A program made the translations under genes and the position numbers. Shown one piece after another: positions 28,301 to 37,271 of a stretch of 64,000 nucleotides of DNA. Within the stretch, counting starts at the first letter, position 1; each line of letters opens with the position of its first letter. This DNA is from Chryseobacterium gleum (lineage in GTDB: Bacteria > Bacteroidota > Bacteroidia > Flavobacteriales_D > Crocinitomicaceae): positions 131,501-195,500 of the forward strand of contig CAMDFX010000005.1 of assembly GCA_945897805.1 (NCBI GenBank). Reading direction: 5' to 3'. The notes under the pieces were generated by a model, which was not told the DNA's origin, did no database searches, and worked only from the letters and a program-made list of their open reading frames with translations.

Positions 28301-29142
28301 GTAATTCTGACACCACACTTTTCAATTATTTGACCATTTTTGGTCCAACAGGAGATCCTTCATTTATTCAATCAGCTGAATTTTGCGGGCAATTTGTTGA
28401 GTTTGATATTGATGATGTCACAGATGCTGCTTCGCTGGTTTGGAACATGGGCGACGGACAATCACTTGATGATTCTTTGAATTTTGTATACAATTACACT
28501 GATTTTGGCACATTCATCCCGAATGTAACACTGACAGATTCAAATAATTGCGTAGTAACTTACCCGTTAGATACCATCGTTATTCTAGACAATGGATTGA
28601 ATGCTTATTACACCGCCAATCCTAATCCTGCAAAATTAGGTGAAGGAATTACTTTTACTGATGGCTCAACTTACAGTTCCTCGCCCATTGTCAATTGGTT
28701 ATGGCAAATCGGAACTGATACAACGATTTCAAACAGTACTAATTCAAATGTGTACCAAGGAATTTATTCTACTGGTTATCAAAACACATCTTTGATTGTC
28801 ACTGATCAAGACGGGTGTAAATCAAAATATTCGATTCCGATTTTTATCAATGCTGACTTTGATATGCCCAACGTTTTCACGCCCAACGGCGACAATTCTA
28901 ATGACTTATTTGTTATTTTTGAAGATATTTTCAATTCATTTGATGTTGTCATCCAAAATCGCTGGGGAAATACTGTTTGGAAAAAAACGAACCAAACTGG
29001 TGTTCTAATTTGGGATGGAACAGACAATGGAAATGAAAAATGTCACGACGGCGTTTATTTCTATCAAATTGAAGGTGTTTTGAATGATAATATTACAACA
29101 TTCAAAAAATCAGGTTTCGTTACTTTGTTAGATTCCAAATAG
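25387..29142 (+). CDS. PKD-repeat adhesin with T9SS type B sorting domain
   Basis: A 1251-residue exported surface protein. The signal peptide is MKLLFLILLVFPFAIGYSQ. The body is a chain of about eleven PKD-like beta modules, each marked by W(N/D)FGDG-type motifs: WNFGNGQTS (twice), WNYGDGSTF, WNFGDNTTF, WDFGDGGSA, WRWGDGTQI, WNFGDNANL, WNMGDGQSL. The last 90 residues are the gliding-motility-associated C-terminal domain (PNVFTPNGDNSNDLFVIF, NRWGNTVW, DGVYFYQIEG), the type B signal for T9SS secretion. No PorP/SprF gene lies next to it. Likely a cell-surface adhesin; the binding partner is unknown. Confidence 0.9.
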   Translation: MKLLFLILLVFPFAIGYSQAPNADFTASPLAVCLGASINFTNASTPGNSTITNYSWNFGNGQTSTEINPTYTYPAPGTYTITLAVQTANGQADAEVKVGYIVINPLPSASFNIQGIGCIVPFGVDYTNTSTTGPGITYNWNFGNGQTSTLLSPDTVIYNNTGNFTTTLLVTNQNSGCNATFSVPIAVSNYTAAFTVPLTGCAGTPIQFLNNSTVGTNAWNWNAGNTQTSNQINPVFIYDTPGTYTVTLATANTSAGCSSNITQQITILPSPSPTFTATSPTTGCSPLPVSFSNTSTGAGTFVWNYGDGSTFSGQNSPTHAYQGNGSYSVTLVMTSANGCKDSVTLVNLINLSDPVVQFSTLTTDGCAPLAVQFTESSVAQNPSSDPITSWSWNFGDNTTFVGQNPPVHNYPSGSFDVTLTISTLSGCISTLTIPDYIDVGNINLINFSANPLQQCVKSYIQFTNLTAITTPHTPDEVTYTWDFGDGGSAVVASPSHMYVSDTGYFDVTLIVEFRGCIDSVTILNAVKIKAPISRFQPSTSLFCNPSSLPVNLTVNDISLIGKISDDVQMIWRWGDGTQITLEDPVLDDANLGTSSHTYSNYGAYVVKQVIFNYTTGCADSSQTTIYVSQTNAVLSLVNDSICKSSNLILDGSGSTSSGTITSWVYNMGNGDFANGQNTSYSYTIPGTYAVSLIATNNVGCKDTVIINPLQVLELPIAQISSDLNIGCAPLLVNFSNSSSTQGTSLPLDYFTWSFPDDSSTQTTTNVNTSVNHTFQSQGNFNVSLVATDIFGCNSVPATTPVLVTKPNAIFLIDSIICDLETYVTQNTSTGIAPLSYQWYLDGNIDSTTTNVNGFFDEIPSNSYTHVDHLLTLVATDGNGCKDTNTVTIIVSMPVAGISYTMTGGAVNSLGEYTCPPVFVDFEDQTESLGNVLFWEWNFGDNANLSTAESPGNIYVFPGVYSTSLHIIDEYGCNSDTTLFNYLTIFGPTGDPSFIQSAEFCGQFVEFDIDDVTDAASLVWNMGDGQSLDDSLNFVYNYTDFGTFIPNVTLTDSNNCVVTYPLDTIVILDNGLNAYYTANPNPAKLGEGITFTDGSTYSSSPIVNWLWQIGTDTTISNSTNSNVYQGIYSTGYQNTSLIVTDQDGCKSKYSIPIFINADFDMPNVFTPNGDNSNDLFVIFEDIFNSFDVVIQNRWGNTVWKKTNQTGVLIWDGTDNGNEKCHDGVYFYQIEGVLNDNITTFKKSGFVTLLDSK

Positions 29143-29253
29143 AAAGAACTAAATCCTAGGCTTTTTTTCCTACGCCTCTGAAAGCTAATTTCAATGTTCA
29201 TAAATTGACAATGAAAAATAGCAAACACTATCCGAAACTTTAGAGATACTGAT

Positions 29254-29261
29254 TAACTTTG
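29254..29261 (+). promoter_or_regulatory. -7 element abutting the pcrA start codon
   Basis: TAACTTTG ends five bases before the ATG at 29267. Transcription would start at about the ATG itself. No -33 TTG at the usual distance. Confidence 0.4.
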
Positions 29262-29266
29262 TATTT

Positions 29267-31549
29267 ATGGAATATTTGAACGGACTGAATGAAAGTCAGC
29301 GCGCTGCTGTGGAACATATCGAAGGGCCCACAATGGTAATTGCTGGCGCTGGTTCAGGGAAAACGAGGGTTTTGACCTACCGAATTGCGCACATGATGCG
29401 CTTGGGAATTGATCCGTTCAATATTTTGGCTTTGACATTTACAAACAAAGCCGCCAAAGAAATGACCGAAAGAATCAACAATATCGTTGGTGGTGGTGAA
29501 TCTAAAAACATCACAATGGGAACATTTCACTCTGTATTTTCTAGAATATTGAGATTCAACGCTGATAAAATTGGTTATCCTCAAAATTTCACAATTTACG
29601 ATACACAAGATTCTAAAAGTTTGTTGAAAGATGTCATCAAAGAATTGAGTTTAGATGATAAAGTGTACAAGCCAAGCATGGTTTTGGGACGTATTTCTTC
29701 AGCCAAAAACAACTTAATTTCTCCAGATGCCTACACGCAAAATGTGGAAATTATGTCCGAAGATGCGTTGAGTAAAAGACCAGAAATGGCACGTATTTAT
29801 AAAACGTACGCCAATCGCTGTTTCAAAGCTGGTGCGATGGATTTTGATGATTTACTGTATCAAACAAACATATTGTTGCGCGATTTTCCTGAAGCATTGC
29901 AATATTATCAGCATAAATTCAAATACATTTTGGTCGATGAGTACCAAGATACAAATTATGCGCAATACTTGATTGTCAAAAAATTAGCTGCTGTTTATGA
30001 AAATATTTGTGTAGTTGGTGACGATGCACAAAGCATCTATTCATTCCGTGGCGCGAACATTCAAAATATCTTGAATTTTAAAACAGATTATCCTGATTTT
30101 GAACTTTTCAAATTAGAGCAAAATTACCGTTCTACAAAATCCATTGTTGAAGCAGCCAACAGTGTTATCGCAAGAAATAAAGACCAAATTCAAAAAGACG
30201 TTTGGACAGACAATGAATTAGGAAAACCGATTACTATCCTCAAAACCATGACCGACAATGAGGAAGGAAAAGTGATTACAAACAAAATTTATGATTTAAA
30301 ACAAGGTGCTGGTTTAGCTTTCAATGATTTCGCTATTTTATATCGCACAAATAGACAATCGCGTGCTTTTGAGGAAGCATTGAGAAAATTAAACTTACCG
30401 TATAAAATTTATGGCGGATTGTCTTTTTATCAGCGGAAAGAAATCAAGGATTTACTGGCGTATTTTCGCCTAACAGCCAATTCAAAGGACGAAGAAGCTT
30501 TAAAAAGAGTCATCAATTATCCCAAAAGAGGAATTGGAAAAACGTCGATAGAAAACATCGTCATCGCGGCCAATCAATACGGAGTGAGTATGTGGGATAT
30601 TATTTCCGATTTTGGAAGATATTCCGTTTCTATAAATGGCCCTACAAAAACAAAATTGTTTGAATTTGTGACGATGATTCGCAGTTTTTCAGCGCAACTG
30701 GAAACTTTGCCTGCTTACGAAATGGCGCATCACATTGCCAAAGCATCCGGGATTTTGAAAGACCTATACAACGAAAAAGAAAAAGGTCCGGAGGAAGTAG
30801 AAAGATATCAAAACATCGAGGAACTCTTGAGTGGAATTCGTTCCTTTTCAAGCGACCAAGAAGCAACGGAATTGAAAACACTTTCAGAATTCATGATTGA
30901 TGTTGCACTTTTAACAGATGCTGATTTGACCAAAGATGAAGACAAAAACAAAGTCACTTTGATGACCATACACTCAAGTAAAGGATTGGAATTTAAGCAT
31001 GTTTATTTGGTTGGTTTAGAAGAAAATCTTTTTCCCTCACAAATGGTTTTACACTCCAGAAGTGAATTGGAAGAAGAGCGTCGACTGTTTTATGTTGCCC
31101 TCACAAGAGCCGAACAAACTTGCACAATTTCTTACGCTGTTTCCAGGTTTGTTTTCGGCAATTTACAATCTTCAGAACCAAGTCGATTTATTTCTGAAAT
31201 AAGCAAAGAATTCATCACTTATGAAAATCCTTATGGAGATAGAGCTGGCGGTAGATCTTTGAACGCCCGACCAGGAATGAATGAAAAACCTTACATCGGA
31301 GGATTGAATCGAATGCCCACACAACCTTCAAACTTGCGTTCCATTTCTGATTTAGGCGCATCCAAAGGAAAAGGTTCAAGCGCGTTGGAATTGAAAGTTG
31401 GTTACAACGTCGTACACGAGCGATTTGGCAAAGGAAAAGTGATGAAAATTGAAGGAACGGGAGACGATAAAAAAGCAACCATTTTCTTCCCGAAAGAAGG
31501 TTCAAAAACGCTTTTAATGAAATTCGCCAAATTAGAAGTCGTTGATTAA
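29267..31549 (+). CDS. pcrA: UvrD/PcrA-type DNA helicase
   Basis: A superfamily 1A 3'-5' DNA helicase for repair and for clearing proteins or stalled forks. It has 760 residues. Motifs in order: Walker A AGAGSGKTRVLTYRIA (about 27-42), FTNKAAKEM, motif II VDEYQDTNYAQ, motif III GDDAQSIYSFRGA, LEQNYRST, TIHSSKGLEFKHVYLVGL, and VALTRAEQ. The C-terminal 50 residues (VVHERFGKGKVMKIEG) form the Tudor-like tail typical of PcrA, which contacts RNA polymerase in that group. A single gene with a -7 element right at the start codon. Confidence 0.94.
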   Translation: MEYLNGLNESQRAAVEHIEGPTMVIAGAGSGKTRVLTYRIAHMMRLGIDPFNILALTFTNKAAKEMTERINNIVGGGESKNITMGTFHSVFSRILRFNADKIGYPQNFTIYDTQDSKSLLKDVIKELSLDDKVYKPSMVLGRISSAKNNLISPDAYTQNVEIMSEDALSKRPEMARIYKTYANRCFKAGAMDFDDLLYQTNILLRDFPEALQYYQHKFKYILVDEYQDTNYAQYLIVKKLAAVYENICVVGDDAQSIYSFRGANIQNILNFKTDYPDFELFKLEQNYRSTKSIVEAANSVIARNKDQIQKDVWTDNELGKPITILKTMTDNEEGKVITNKIYDLKQGAGLAFNDFAILYRTNRQSRAFEEALRKLNLPYKIYGGLSFYQRKEIKDLLAYFRLTANSKDEEALKRVINYPKRGIGKTSIENIVIAANQYGVSMWDIISDFGRYSVSINGPTKTKLFEFVTMIRSFSAQLETLPAYEMAHHIAKASGILKDLYNEKEKGPEEVERYQNIEELLSGIRSFSSDQEATELKTLSEFMIDVALLTDADLTKDEDKNKVTLMTIHSSKGLEFKHVYLVGLEENLFPSQMVLHSRSELEEERRLFYVALTRAEQTCTISYAVSRFVFGNLQSSEPSRFISEISKEFITYENPYGDRAGGRSLNARPGMNEKPYIGGLNRMPTQPSNLRSISDLGASKGKGSSALELKVGYNVVHERFGKGKVMKIEGTGDDKKATIFFPKEGSKTLLMKFAKLEVVD

Positions 31550-31729
31550 TTAGTAATTAAACTTTAGTTTTTTATTCATTTTTTTTCAGCAAAAAATATG
31601 TTTTTTCGTTCGATTTAATTTGTAATCTTTCTAAAAAAGAAAAAACAGAAAAATGAGTGACCAAAAAGTTTTATTTAATAATTTAATTACTACTTTTACA
31701 TCGTAAAATAGATTTTAAAAAACGAAGAT

Positions 31730-31891
31730 ATGAGTGGTTTAGGTATAACAATATTTCTTTTGATTGGTGGAATGGCGTTTTGGGTGCTTTTATTCCTATT
31801 GACTTTCATCGTTCCTTTCTGGATTTCATTGGGAGTTTTCGACAAAATTCGTCCAAAAAGAGTTTTCGAAGACGAGAAAACAAATCACTAA
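31730..31891 (+). CDS. small membrane protein, 53 residues
   Basis: MSGLGITIFLLIGGMAFWVL begins a 53-residue protein with one or two hydrophobic segments (residues 5-37) and a charged cytoplasmic-type tail (KIRPKRVFEDEKTNH). I recognise no family. It is supported by an ATG well placed after an AT-rich leader, strongly membrane-like composition, and a strong intrinsic terminator that begins 20 bases after its stop. It is a single-gene unit between pcrA and the convergent DUF5686 gene. Confidence 0.65.
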   Translation: MSGLGITIFLLIGGMAFWVLLFLLTFIVPFWISLGVFDKIRPKRVFEDEKTNH

Positions 31892-31911
31892 GATTTCGTT
31901 CAACATATTTT

Positions 31912-31943
31912 AAAGACTGTCATTAAACTGGCGGTCTTTTTTT
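31912..31943 (+). terminator. intrinsic terminator after the 53-residue gene
   Basis: A 10-bp stem, 31912-31921 with 31930-31939 (two G-U pairs), with an 8-base loop, ends in a run of eight T (31936-31943). It can serve both the small gene and pcrA. Confidence 0.85.
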
Positions 31944-31963
31944 GTTTTATGATTTTATAACCT

Positions 31964-34369
31964 CTAGATATTAAACCCTAAACTAATTTTAAAAGTCAAA
32001 TTCTTCTCAAATCTCGGTTGAGCATAAGCACCATAATTGGTAAAAACACCCAAACCAAAGGTTGAAAATCCTGACATGTAGAGTTTATCTAAAATGATGC
32101 CGCTTTCGTAATAGCCTTTTTCCATGGTCTTAAAATCTGCTAAATGTTGAACTCTATTTTGCATCGAACCAACGCCCATAGCATGGTGAATTGACAATTG
32201 CGGGGCAAACCATTTCAATTTCGTTTTCCAATTTAGGAAAGTCATTCTGGTGAATAAACTCACTTGTTGGTCGTTAAAAAATGCAGATGGTAAAATCGTT
32301 TCAAATGAGTTGGGTACTGACAAACGCCAATTTCCACCCGTTCCATTCACTGCTTGCAATAAAAATAAAGGCGTATTTCCAATGGTTTTCGAGCCGCGAA
32401 TCATCCAAACAAATTTTCCGACACCACGCAAAGAAACATTTTGAGAAATTTCTGCAAACAAACGTGAATAATTGTAGTTTTTTATTGAATTCACCGATTT
32501 TCCTTGCGTAAATTTGACTGCCAATTTCGGATATTTGGAACCCATGGAAACGCGATTATCGCCTAATTGCATTACTTTTTCGCCCAATTGCCAAGTGAAC
32601 TCGCCTCCTATTTCTTTCAAGTCAAAAGATGTTTTAGAAGAAGGAACAGGCGGAATACCATCAAAAAACTGATAACCTTCAGTGAAAGATATTCTTTGAT
32701 AATTACCAATTAAAGCCACTTTAACCGAAGGGATCGCATAGCCTGACAAAATGATTTCCGCCAAACGCTGATTTTCCATGTTTCTCACATATAATTGCTG
32801 GTATAAATCGTTGGTATTAAATGATTTACTATTCAACCTGAATTCATTTCCACCGCGTTGCAATAAATCTTGCTGGTAGACCAAGCGCAATTTAAAATCC
32901 TTTTTTGGATACAATTTAAACTCCGAAAATCCGCCATATTTCCATGCTTTATCCTTAGTTGCCCAACCAAAATAGCCTCCAATGGTTGCGCGTTTCATTA
33001 ATTTTTTGGAAGTTTCCAAACCCAATCCAAATCGATAGCCTTGGTAAAGATTGAAACTCATCAAACGTTTGATATCCAAATTAAAATATCCCAATGGAAT
33101 TTTTCCTTCTGCCAATGCAGTGGCCATCATCAATTTTTGATCTAATTTATTCTCTTTAGAAATACTATCAATTACCTGGTAAGTCTTTTTTTCCTGTGTA
33201 TTCAGATCATAAAAACGCGTTGTATCCCAATCTTTCTCCGTCTTTTCACCTGCATCCGATGCTGTTTCAATGGCAATACTTCCAAATTCTCGTTTTTTCA
33301 AATCTGGATCTATCAAGATATTATTGATGTACGTATTTCCTTTTCCAACGATTGATGAATTGTCTAAATTGGGATCCAATTTAATAATAGGCATTTGCAG
33401 CTCAGAACTCAATTTCACAGGAAACCATTTTTTTCCTTCAATGAAAGCGTATTCTTGAATCACTTTGATGGAAATATTTTCTGAAACTTCATTCGGTTCA
33501 GAAATTACTTTTTCAACCGCAAATCCATTTGTATTGATAAACAATTGACCTTTCAAACCATCAAAATTTTTGCCTTTTCGCGGCCGAAATGAAATGGTGA
33601 AAGTAGTATCATTTCCAACCACTGTCGTATCTTGCAGCAAAAATAAATACCGACGCGTTCCGCCCAAAGCGATTGGATTGATGTACGTTTTACCCAGCAA
33701 TTGAAATTGATTTTCGTAAAAACTAAACGACTGCATTTCATTGGCGAAAGTAGAAAACATCGGATTATTGAAACCAGAAACTTTGTAAGCAGTAATCGTT
33801 TCTTTATCGCGACTTGGCGGCATAAATTTTCTGGTCGAACTACTTTCCAATAAGAACAAATATTGACTGTCAAAAAAGGTTTTCAGCGAAAGTAGATTGC
33901 TATCCTTTGTATCCGCTGGAATTTTCTCCAAGGCTTTGGGATCCATCGTAAAATAAAACTTACTGTAACTATCATATTGAAAAGCATTGTTTTCCGTTGG
34001 ACTGTTTTTCTTTCTATTGGCAATCACCTGATCCATAATTCGATGTGCAGGATTTTCACCTGGAAGCACAACGACTGCATCCAACAATTCAACTTCTGCT
34101 TGAATATAAATCGTGCGTTCATTACCTAAATTGGCGACCAAAAACGTCGTATCCTTGTACCCCAAAAATTTCAGTTGGAAACTTGTAACCGCAGTTACAT
34201 CCAGCGAAAAATAGCCATCTAAATCTGCTAAAAATGCAGGTTTACCGACAGGAATCACTTTCACAAACGGAACAGATTCTTGCGTTACATTGTCTTTGAT
34301 TTGGAATTTTTCTTGCGCTGAAATCGGAATAAAAAACGACAAGACAGTAAATATTAATATTAATCTCAT
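31964..34369 (-). CDS. DUF5686 outer membrane protein with regulatory-like domain
   Basis: An 801-residue exported protein of the DUF5686 family common in Bacteroidota. The signal peptide ends near residue 18 (ISAQ). A carboxypeptidase-regulatory-like beta domain (about 20-95, with DLDGYFSLDV) is followed by VLPGENPAHRIMDQVIANRK, the usual start of DUF5686, and then a long beta-strand-rich region to a C-terminal KNLTFKISLGFNI that looks like the last strand of a barrel. Probably an outer membrane barrel; function unknown. A -7 element ends four bases before its ATG. Confidence 0.85.
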   Translation of the reverse strand: MRLILIFTVLSFFIPISAQEKFQIKDNVTQESVPFVKVIPVGKPAFLADLDGYFSLDVTAVTSFQLKFLGYKDTTFLVANLGNERTIYIQAEVELLDAVVVLPGENPAHRIMDQVIANRKKNSPTENNAFQYDSYSKFYFTMDPKALEKIPADTKDSNLLSLKTFFDSQYLFLLESSSTRKFMPPSRDKETITAYKVSGFNNPMFSTFANEMQSFSFYENQFQLLGKTYINPIALGGTRRYLFLLQDTTVVGNDTTFTISFRPRKGKNFDGLKGQLFINTNGFAVEKVISEPNEVSENISIKVIQEYAFIEGKKWFPVKLSSELQMPIIKLDPNLDNSSIVGKGNTYINNILIDPDLKKREFGSIAIETASDAGEKTEKDWDTTRFYDLNTQEKKTYQVIDSISKENKLDQKLMMATALAEGKIPLGYFNLDIKRLMSFNLYQGYRFGLGLETSKKLMKRATIGGYFGWATKDKAWKYGGFSEFKLYPKKDFKLRLVYQQDLLQRGGNEFRLNSKSFNTNDLYQQLYVRNMENQRLAEIILSGYAIPSVKVALIGNYQRISFTEGYQFFDGIPPVPSSKTSFDLKEIGGEFTWQLGEKVMQLGDNRVSMGSKYPKLAVKFTQGKSVNSIKNYNYSRLFAEISQNVSLRGVGKFVWMIRGSKTIGNTPLFLLQAVNGTGGNWRLSVPNSFETILPSAFFNDQQVSLFTRMTFLNWKTKLKWFAPQLSIHHAMGVGSMQNRVQHLADFKTMEKGYYESGIILDKLYMSGFSTFGLGVFTNYGAYAQPRFEKNLTFKISLGFNI

Positions 34370-34373
34370 AGCT

Positions 34374-34381
34374 CAAAAATA
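34374..34381 (-). promoter_or_regulatory. -7 element abutting the DUF5686 gene
   Basis: On the minus strand TATTTTTG, four bases before the ATG at 34369. No -33 TTG at a standard distance was found. Confidence 0.4.
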
Positions 34382-34502
34382 CAATTATTGTTGGTATGAC
34401 TTGCGCTGAAATAGATTGTTACAGTGAAAAGTGAATTATTGGGTTAAAAATGCACGCAAACAAGAAACTAAAATCATGTTTACAACCTTCGCAAAAAACA
34501 CC

Positions 34503-34530
34503 AAAAGTTATCAATACGATTATAACTTTT
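34503..34530 (-). terminator. possible terminator of topB
   Basis: AAAAGTTAT (34503-34511) and ATAACTTTT (34522-34530) form a 9-bp stem with a 10-base loop in the 289-base gap between topB and the DUF5686 gene. The T run on the minus strand is only four bases, so the role is uncertain. Confidence 0.35.
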
Positions 34531-34658
34531 AACTGAAATTAAAATAATTTAAAGTACATTTGCAAAAAAAAACACCTGAAAGACAAATGTTTACAAACAA
34601 AAAGCTACTAATTTGAATCCGTTTCTAGTGATTGTATAGCAATGAAGATTTAGTTTAT

Positions 34659-36779
34659 TCAATCAGCTAACCCCAAATTAAAAGTTCCATCCATTACCAA
34701 TTTTTTGTCCACTGGCGCAGAACTTCCTGTAATTATAAAGCCTTTGATTTTCGATGTTCTGCCCTTGGAAAGCAATTCAAACACTTGCTTTTCAGTCAAT
34801 TTTTTACCCGCAATTTCAAATGGAAGTTTGAATCCACAGACAGCAAAGTTAGAACAACCAAAAGCAGAATTTCCTTTTTTCAATAAGTGCTGCTTACACT
34901 TTGGACAAGTCATTGCCTCAATATTGATTTCCTCCTTTGGTTTGACTTCTCTAGGTTTGCGTACTTTTTCAACTTCCTGCTCCACTGGATTTTCTGGCGC
35001 AATAGAAATGACGCGTTGCGTATTGAAAATCACTTCATTCGTCAAGTCAACCACCATTTGAATCAATTCTTTTTTGAAAGTTTCAGCGGCGTATTCTCCC
35101 TTTTCGATTAAGCGCAATTTGCGTTCCCAATCACCAGTCAACTCTGGACTTTTGAGTAATTCATTTTGAATCGTATCAATCAAATCCATTCCCGTTTGCG
35201 TGGCATATAAATTCTTCTTTTTCTTCTCAATGTACCTTCTTCGAAACAAGGTTTCAATTATATTTGCTCGGGTTGAAGGTCGACCAATTCCATTGTCTTT
35301 CAATAATTCGCGCATTTCCTCATTTTCCACTTGTTTTCCAGCGGTTTCCATCGCACGCAATAAGGTTGCTTCAGTAAATGCTTTCGGAGGCGTTGTTTTT
35401 CCTTGGTGAATTTTTGGTTCATGCGGTCCACTTTCTCCTTCTGAAAAATGTGGCATCACTTTTTCTTCTTCGCCTTCTTTTTTAGCAGAAGCATCACCGG
35501 TATATACTTCTCGCCAACCCAATTCAATAATCTGTTTACCCGTTGCTTTGAATTCTAAAGTTCCAACTTTTCCCAAAACGGTTGTGTTTGAAACTTTACA
35601 TTCAGGATAAAAAGCAGCGATGAATCGTTTGGCAATTAAATCATAAATATGTTGTTCTTGTGGCGTAATTCCTGATGGCACAATTCCTGTGGGAATAATC
35701 GCATGGTGATCTGTTACTTTTTTGTCGTCGAAAACCGTTTTTGATTTCGGAATTGGTTTTGCCAATAGCGGCGCTGTCAATTGACTGTAATATTTCATCC
35801 CACTCAAAATCCCTGGAATCTTTGGATGCAAATCTTCGGAAAGATACGTTGTATCGACACGTGGATAAGTGACTAATTTCCCTTCATATAAGCGCTGAAT
35901 CAACTTCAAAGTTTCATCCGCTGAATAGCCATATTTTCGGTTCGATTCAACTTGCAAACCTGTCAAATCAAATAACCTTAGATTTCCTTCTTTTCCTTCT
36001 TTTTGCTCAAATGAAGTTACTTCAAAAGGATGTTCTTTCAAATAAGCCAATCCTTTTTCTGCTTTTTCTTGGGAAGTCAAGCGGTCAATAGTAGCCAAAA
36101 ATTCAGTTTCCTTGTAAGTTGTTTTCAACTCCCAATAATCATCTGATTTGAAAGCGTCCATTTCTTTTTGGCGTTGCACAAGCATTGCTAGCGTTGGCGT
36201 TTGCACGCGACCAATTGATAAAGTTGCTTTACCTTGACCGAATTTTTTGGTGAACAAGCGCGTTGCATTCATTCCTAGCAACCAATCGCCAATTGCGCGC
36301 GCGCTTCCAGCAGCGTATAAATTATTGTAAAGATTTCCATCTCTCAATTTATTAAAACCTTCTCGAATCGCTTCTTCTGTCAAAGATGAAATCCACAATC
36401 TTTTGATGGGCGCGGTGCATTTCGCTTTCAATAAAACCCAGCGTTGGATCAATTCTCCCTCTTGGCCGGCATCACCACAGTTGATTACCTCATCAGCGCC
36501 TTGAACCAATCTCGAAATCACATGAAACTGCTTCTGTACGCCAGAATCTCCCATTACTTTGATACCAAAACTAGATGGAATCATCGGCAAATCTTCCAAA
36601 CGCCACGATTTCCATTTTTCGGTATAATCATGTGGTTCTTTGAGCGTACAAAGGTGACCGAAAGTCCAAGTCACTTGATAGCCGTTACCTTCCATATAGC
36701 CATCCTTTGTCTGCGTAGCACCGATTACTTTGGCAATATCACGTCCCACACTTGGTTTTTCTGCTATACAAACTATCAT
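34659..36779 (-). CDS. topB: DNA topoisomerase III
   Basis: A type IA topoisomerase that passes and decatenates single strands. It has 706 residues. The N-terminal Toprim domain starts MIVCIAEKPSVGRDIAKVIG; SIGRVQTPTLAMLVQRQ follows. The active-site tyrosine lies in YPRVDTTYLSEDL. RPSTRANIIETL is the conserved block behind it. The C-terminal zinc-finger part (CPKCKQHLLKKG, then CSNFAVC) is followed by a topoisomerase C-terminal repeat. TopB homologues also travel on conjugative elements of Bacteroidota, but no transfer genes are present here, so this copy looks chromosomal. Confidence 0.94.
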   Translation of the reverse strand: MIVCIAEKPSVGRDIAKVIGATQTKDGYMEGNGYQVTWTFGHLCTLKEPHDYTEKWKSWRLEDLPMIPSSFGIKVMGDSGVQKQFHVISRLVQGADEVINCGDAGQEGELIQRWVLLKAKCTAPIKRLWISSLTEEAIREGFNKLRDGNLYNNLYAAGSARAIGDWLLGMNATRLFTKKFGQGKATLSIGRVQTPTLAMLVQRQKEMDAFKSDDYWELKTTYKETEFLATIDRLTSQEKAEKGLAYLKEHPFEVTSFEQKEGKEGNLRLFDLTGLQVESNRKYGYSADETLKLIQRLYEGKLVTYPRVDTTYLSEDLHPKIPGILSGMKYYSQLTAPLLAKPIPKSKTVFDDKKVTDHHAIIPTGIVPSGITPQEQHIYDLIAKRFIAAFYPECKVSNTTVLGKVGTLEFKATGKQIIELGWREVYTGDASAKKEGEEEKVMPHFSEGESGPHEPKIHQGKTTPPKAFTEATLLRAMETAGKQVENEEMRELLKDNGIGRPSTRANIIETLFRRRYIEKKKKNLYATQTGMDLIDTIQNELLKSPELTGDWERKLRLIEKGEYAAETFKKELIQMVVDLTNEVIFNTQRVISIAPENPVEQEVEKVRKPREVKPKEEINIEAMTCPKCKQHLLKKGNSAFGCSNFAVCGFKLPFEIAGKKLTEKQVFELLSKGRTSKIKGFIITGSSAPVDKKLVMDGTFNLGLAD

Positions 36780-37271
36780 ACTTTTGACTCGATTTTTGAG
36801 AGTGCTAAAGATAGTTAAAATGCGTTAAAAGGGAGATTATTTATTTTGAGGTCTGACTATAAATTTACGTTAAAAATCAAAATAATCTTTACACCTTAGA
36901 TTTTTACTTTTCTTTCCTTGATGAAAGTAAAGTAACAAAAGAAAAATCAAGTCTTCGTGATTGAACTTGCTTCCGTAAACTACAGCATTTTTAAAACTTC
37001 TAAAAAGTGACTTCTGTCGATGAGCTATCGCTATCTTAGTCGTTTACACTTTTCAGTGCGTTTCAAAAACCGTCCAATCACTAGGACGGCTATCTTCTTC
37101 AATATCCGTTTTTTTTTTAAATTTTCGATTTAAGATCTGTTACTTCAGGCGATGAATTACAGAACTATCATTCCGCAAATTTGAATTTCCTCAACGAACA
37201 AATAATCTCAGCACCTCAAAATACTTGTAATGAGTTTACCGAAGTAAGTTTTACCCAATGATTGCTATAAA
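36780..37271. other. 492-base intergenic region with palindromes
   Basis: No gene seen. A 13-bp hairpin with one mismatch (36904-36916 / 36923-36935, TTACTTT and AAAGTAA ends) and a perfect 6-bp hairpin CCGTCC/GGACGG (37070-37075 / 37084-37089) are present. The stretch is more GC-mixed and irregular than its neighbours and resembles the interspersed palindromic spacers of Bacteroidota genomes, by recollection only. Confidence 0.5.

Noticed and set aside
25387-29142. Repeats suggesting a CRISPR array
   Set aside because: The recurring short words are codons of PKD modules within one long reading frame; spacing and sequence vary and there is no palindromic repeat.
34659-36779. topB as a mark of an integrated conjugative element
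   Set aside because: No tra, mob, integrase or partition genes nearby, and base composition matches neighbours.
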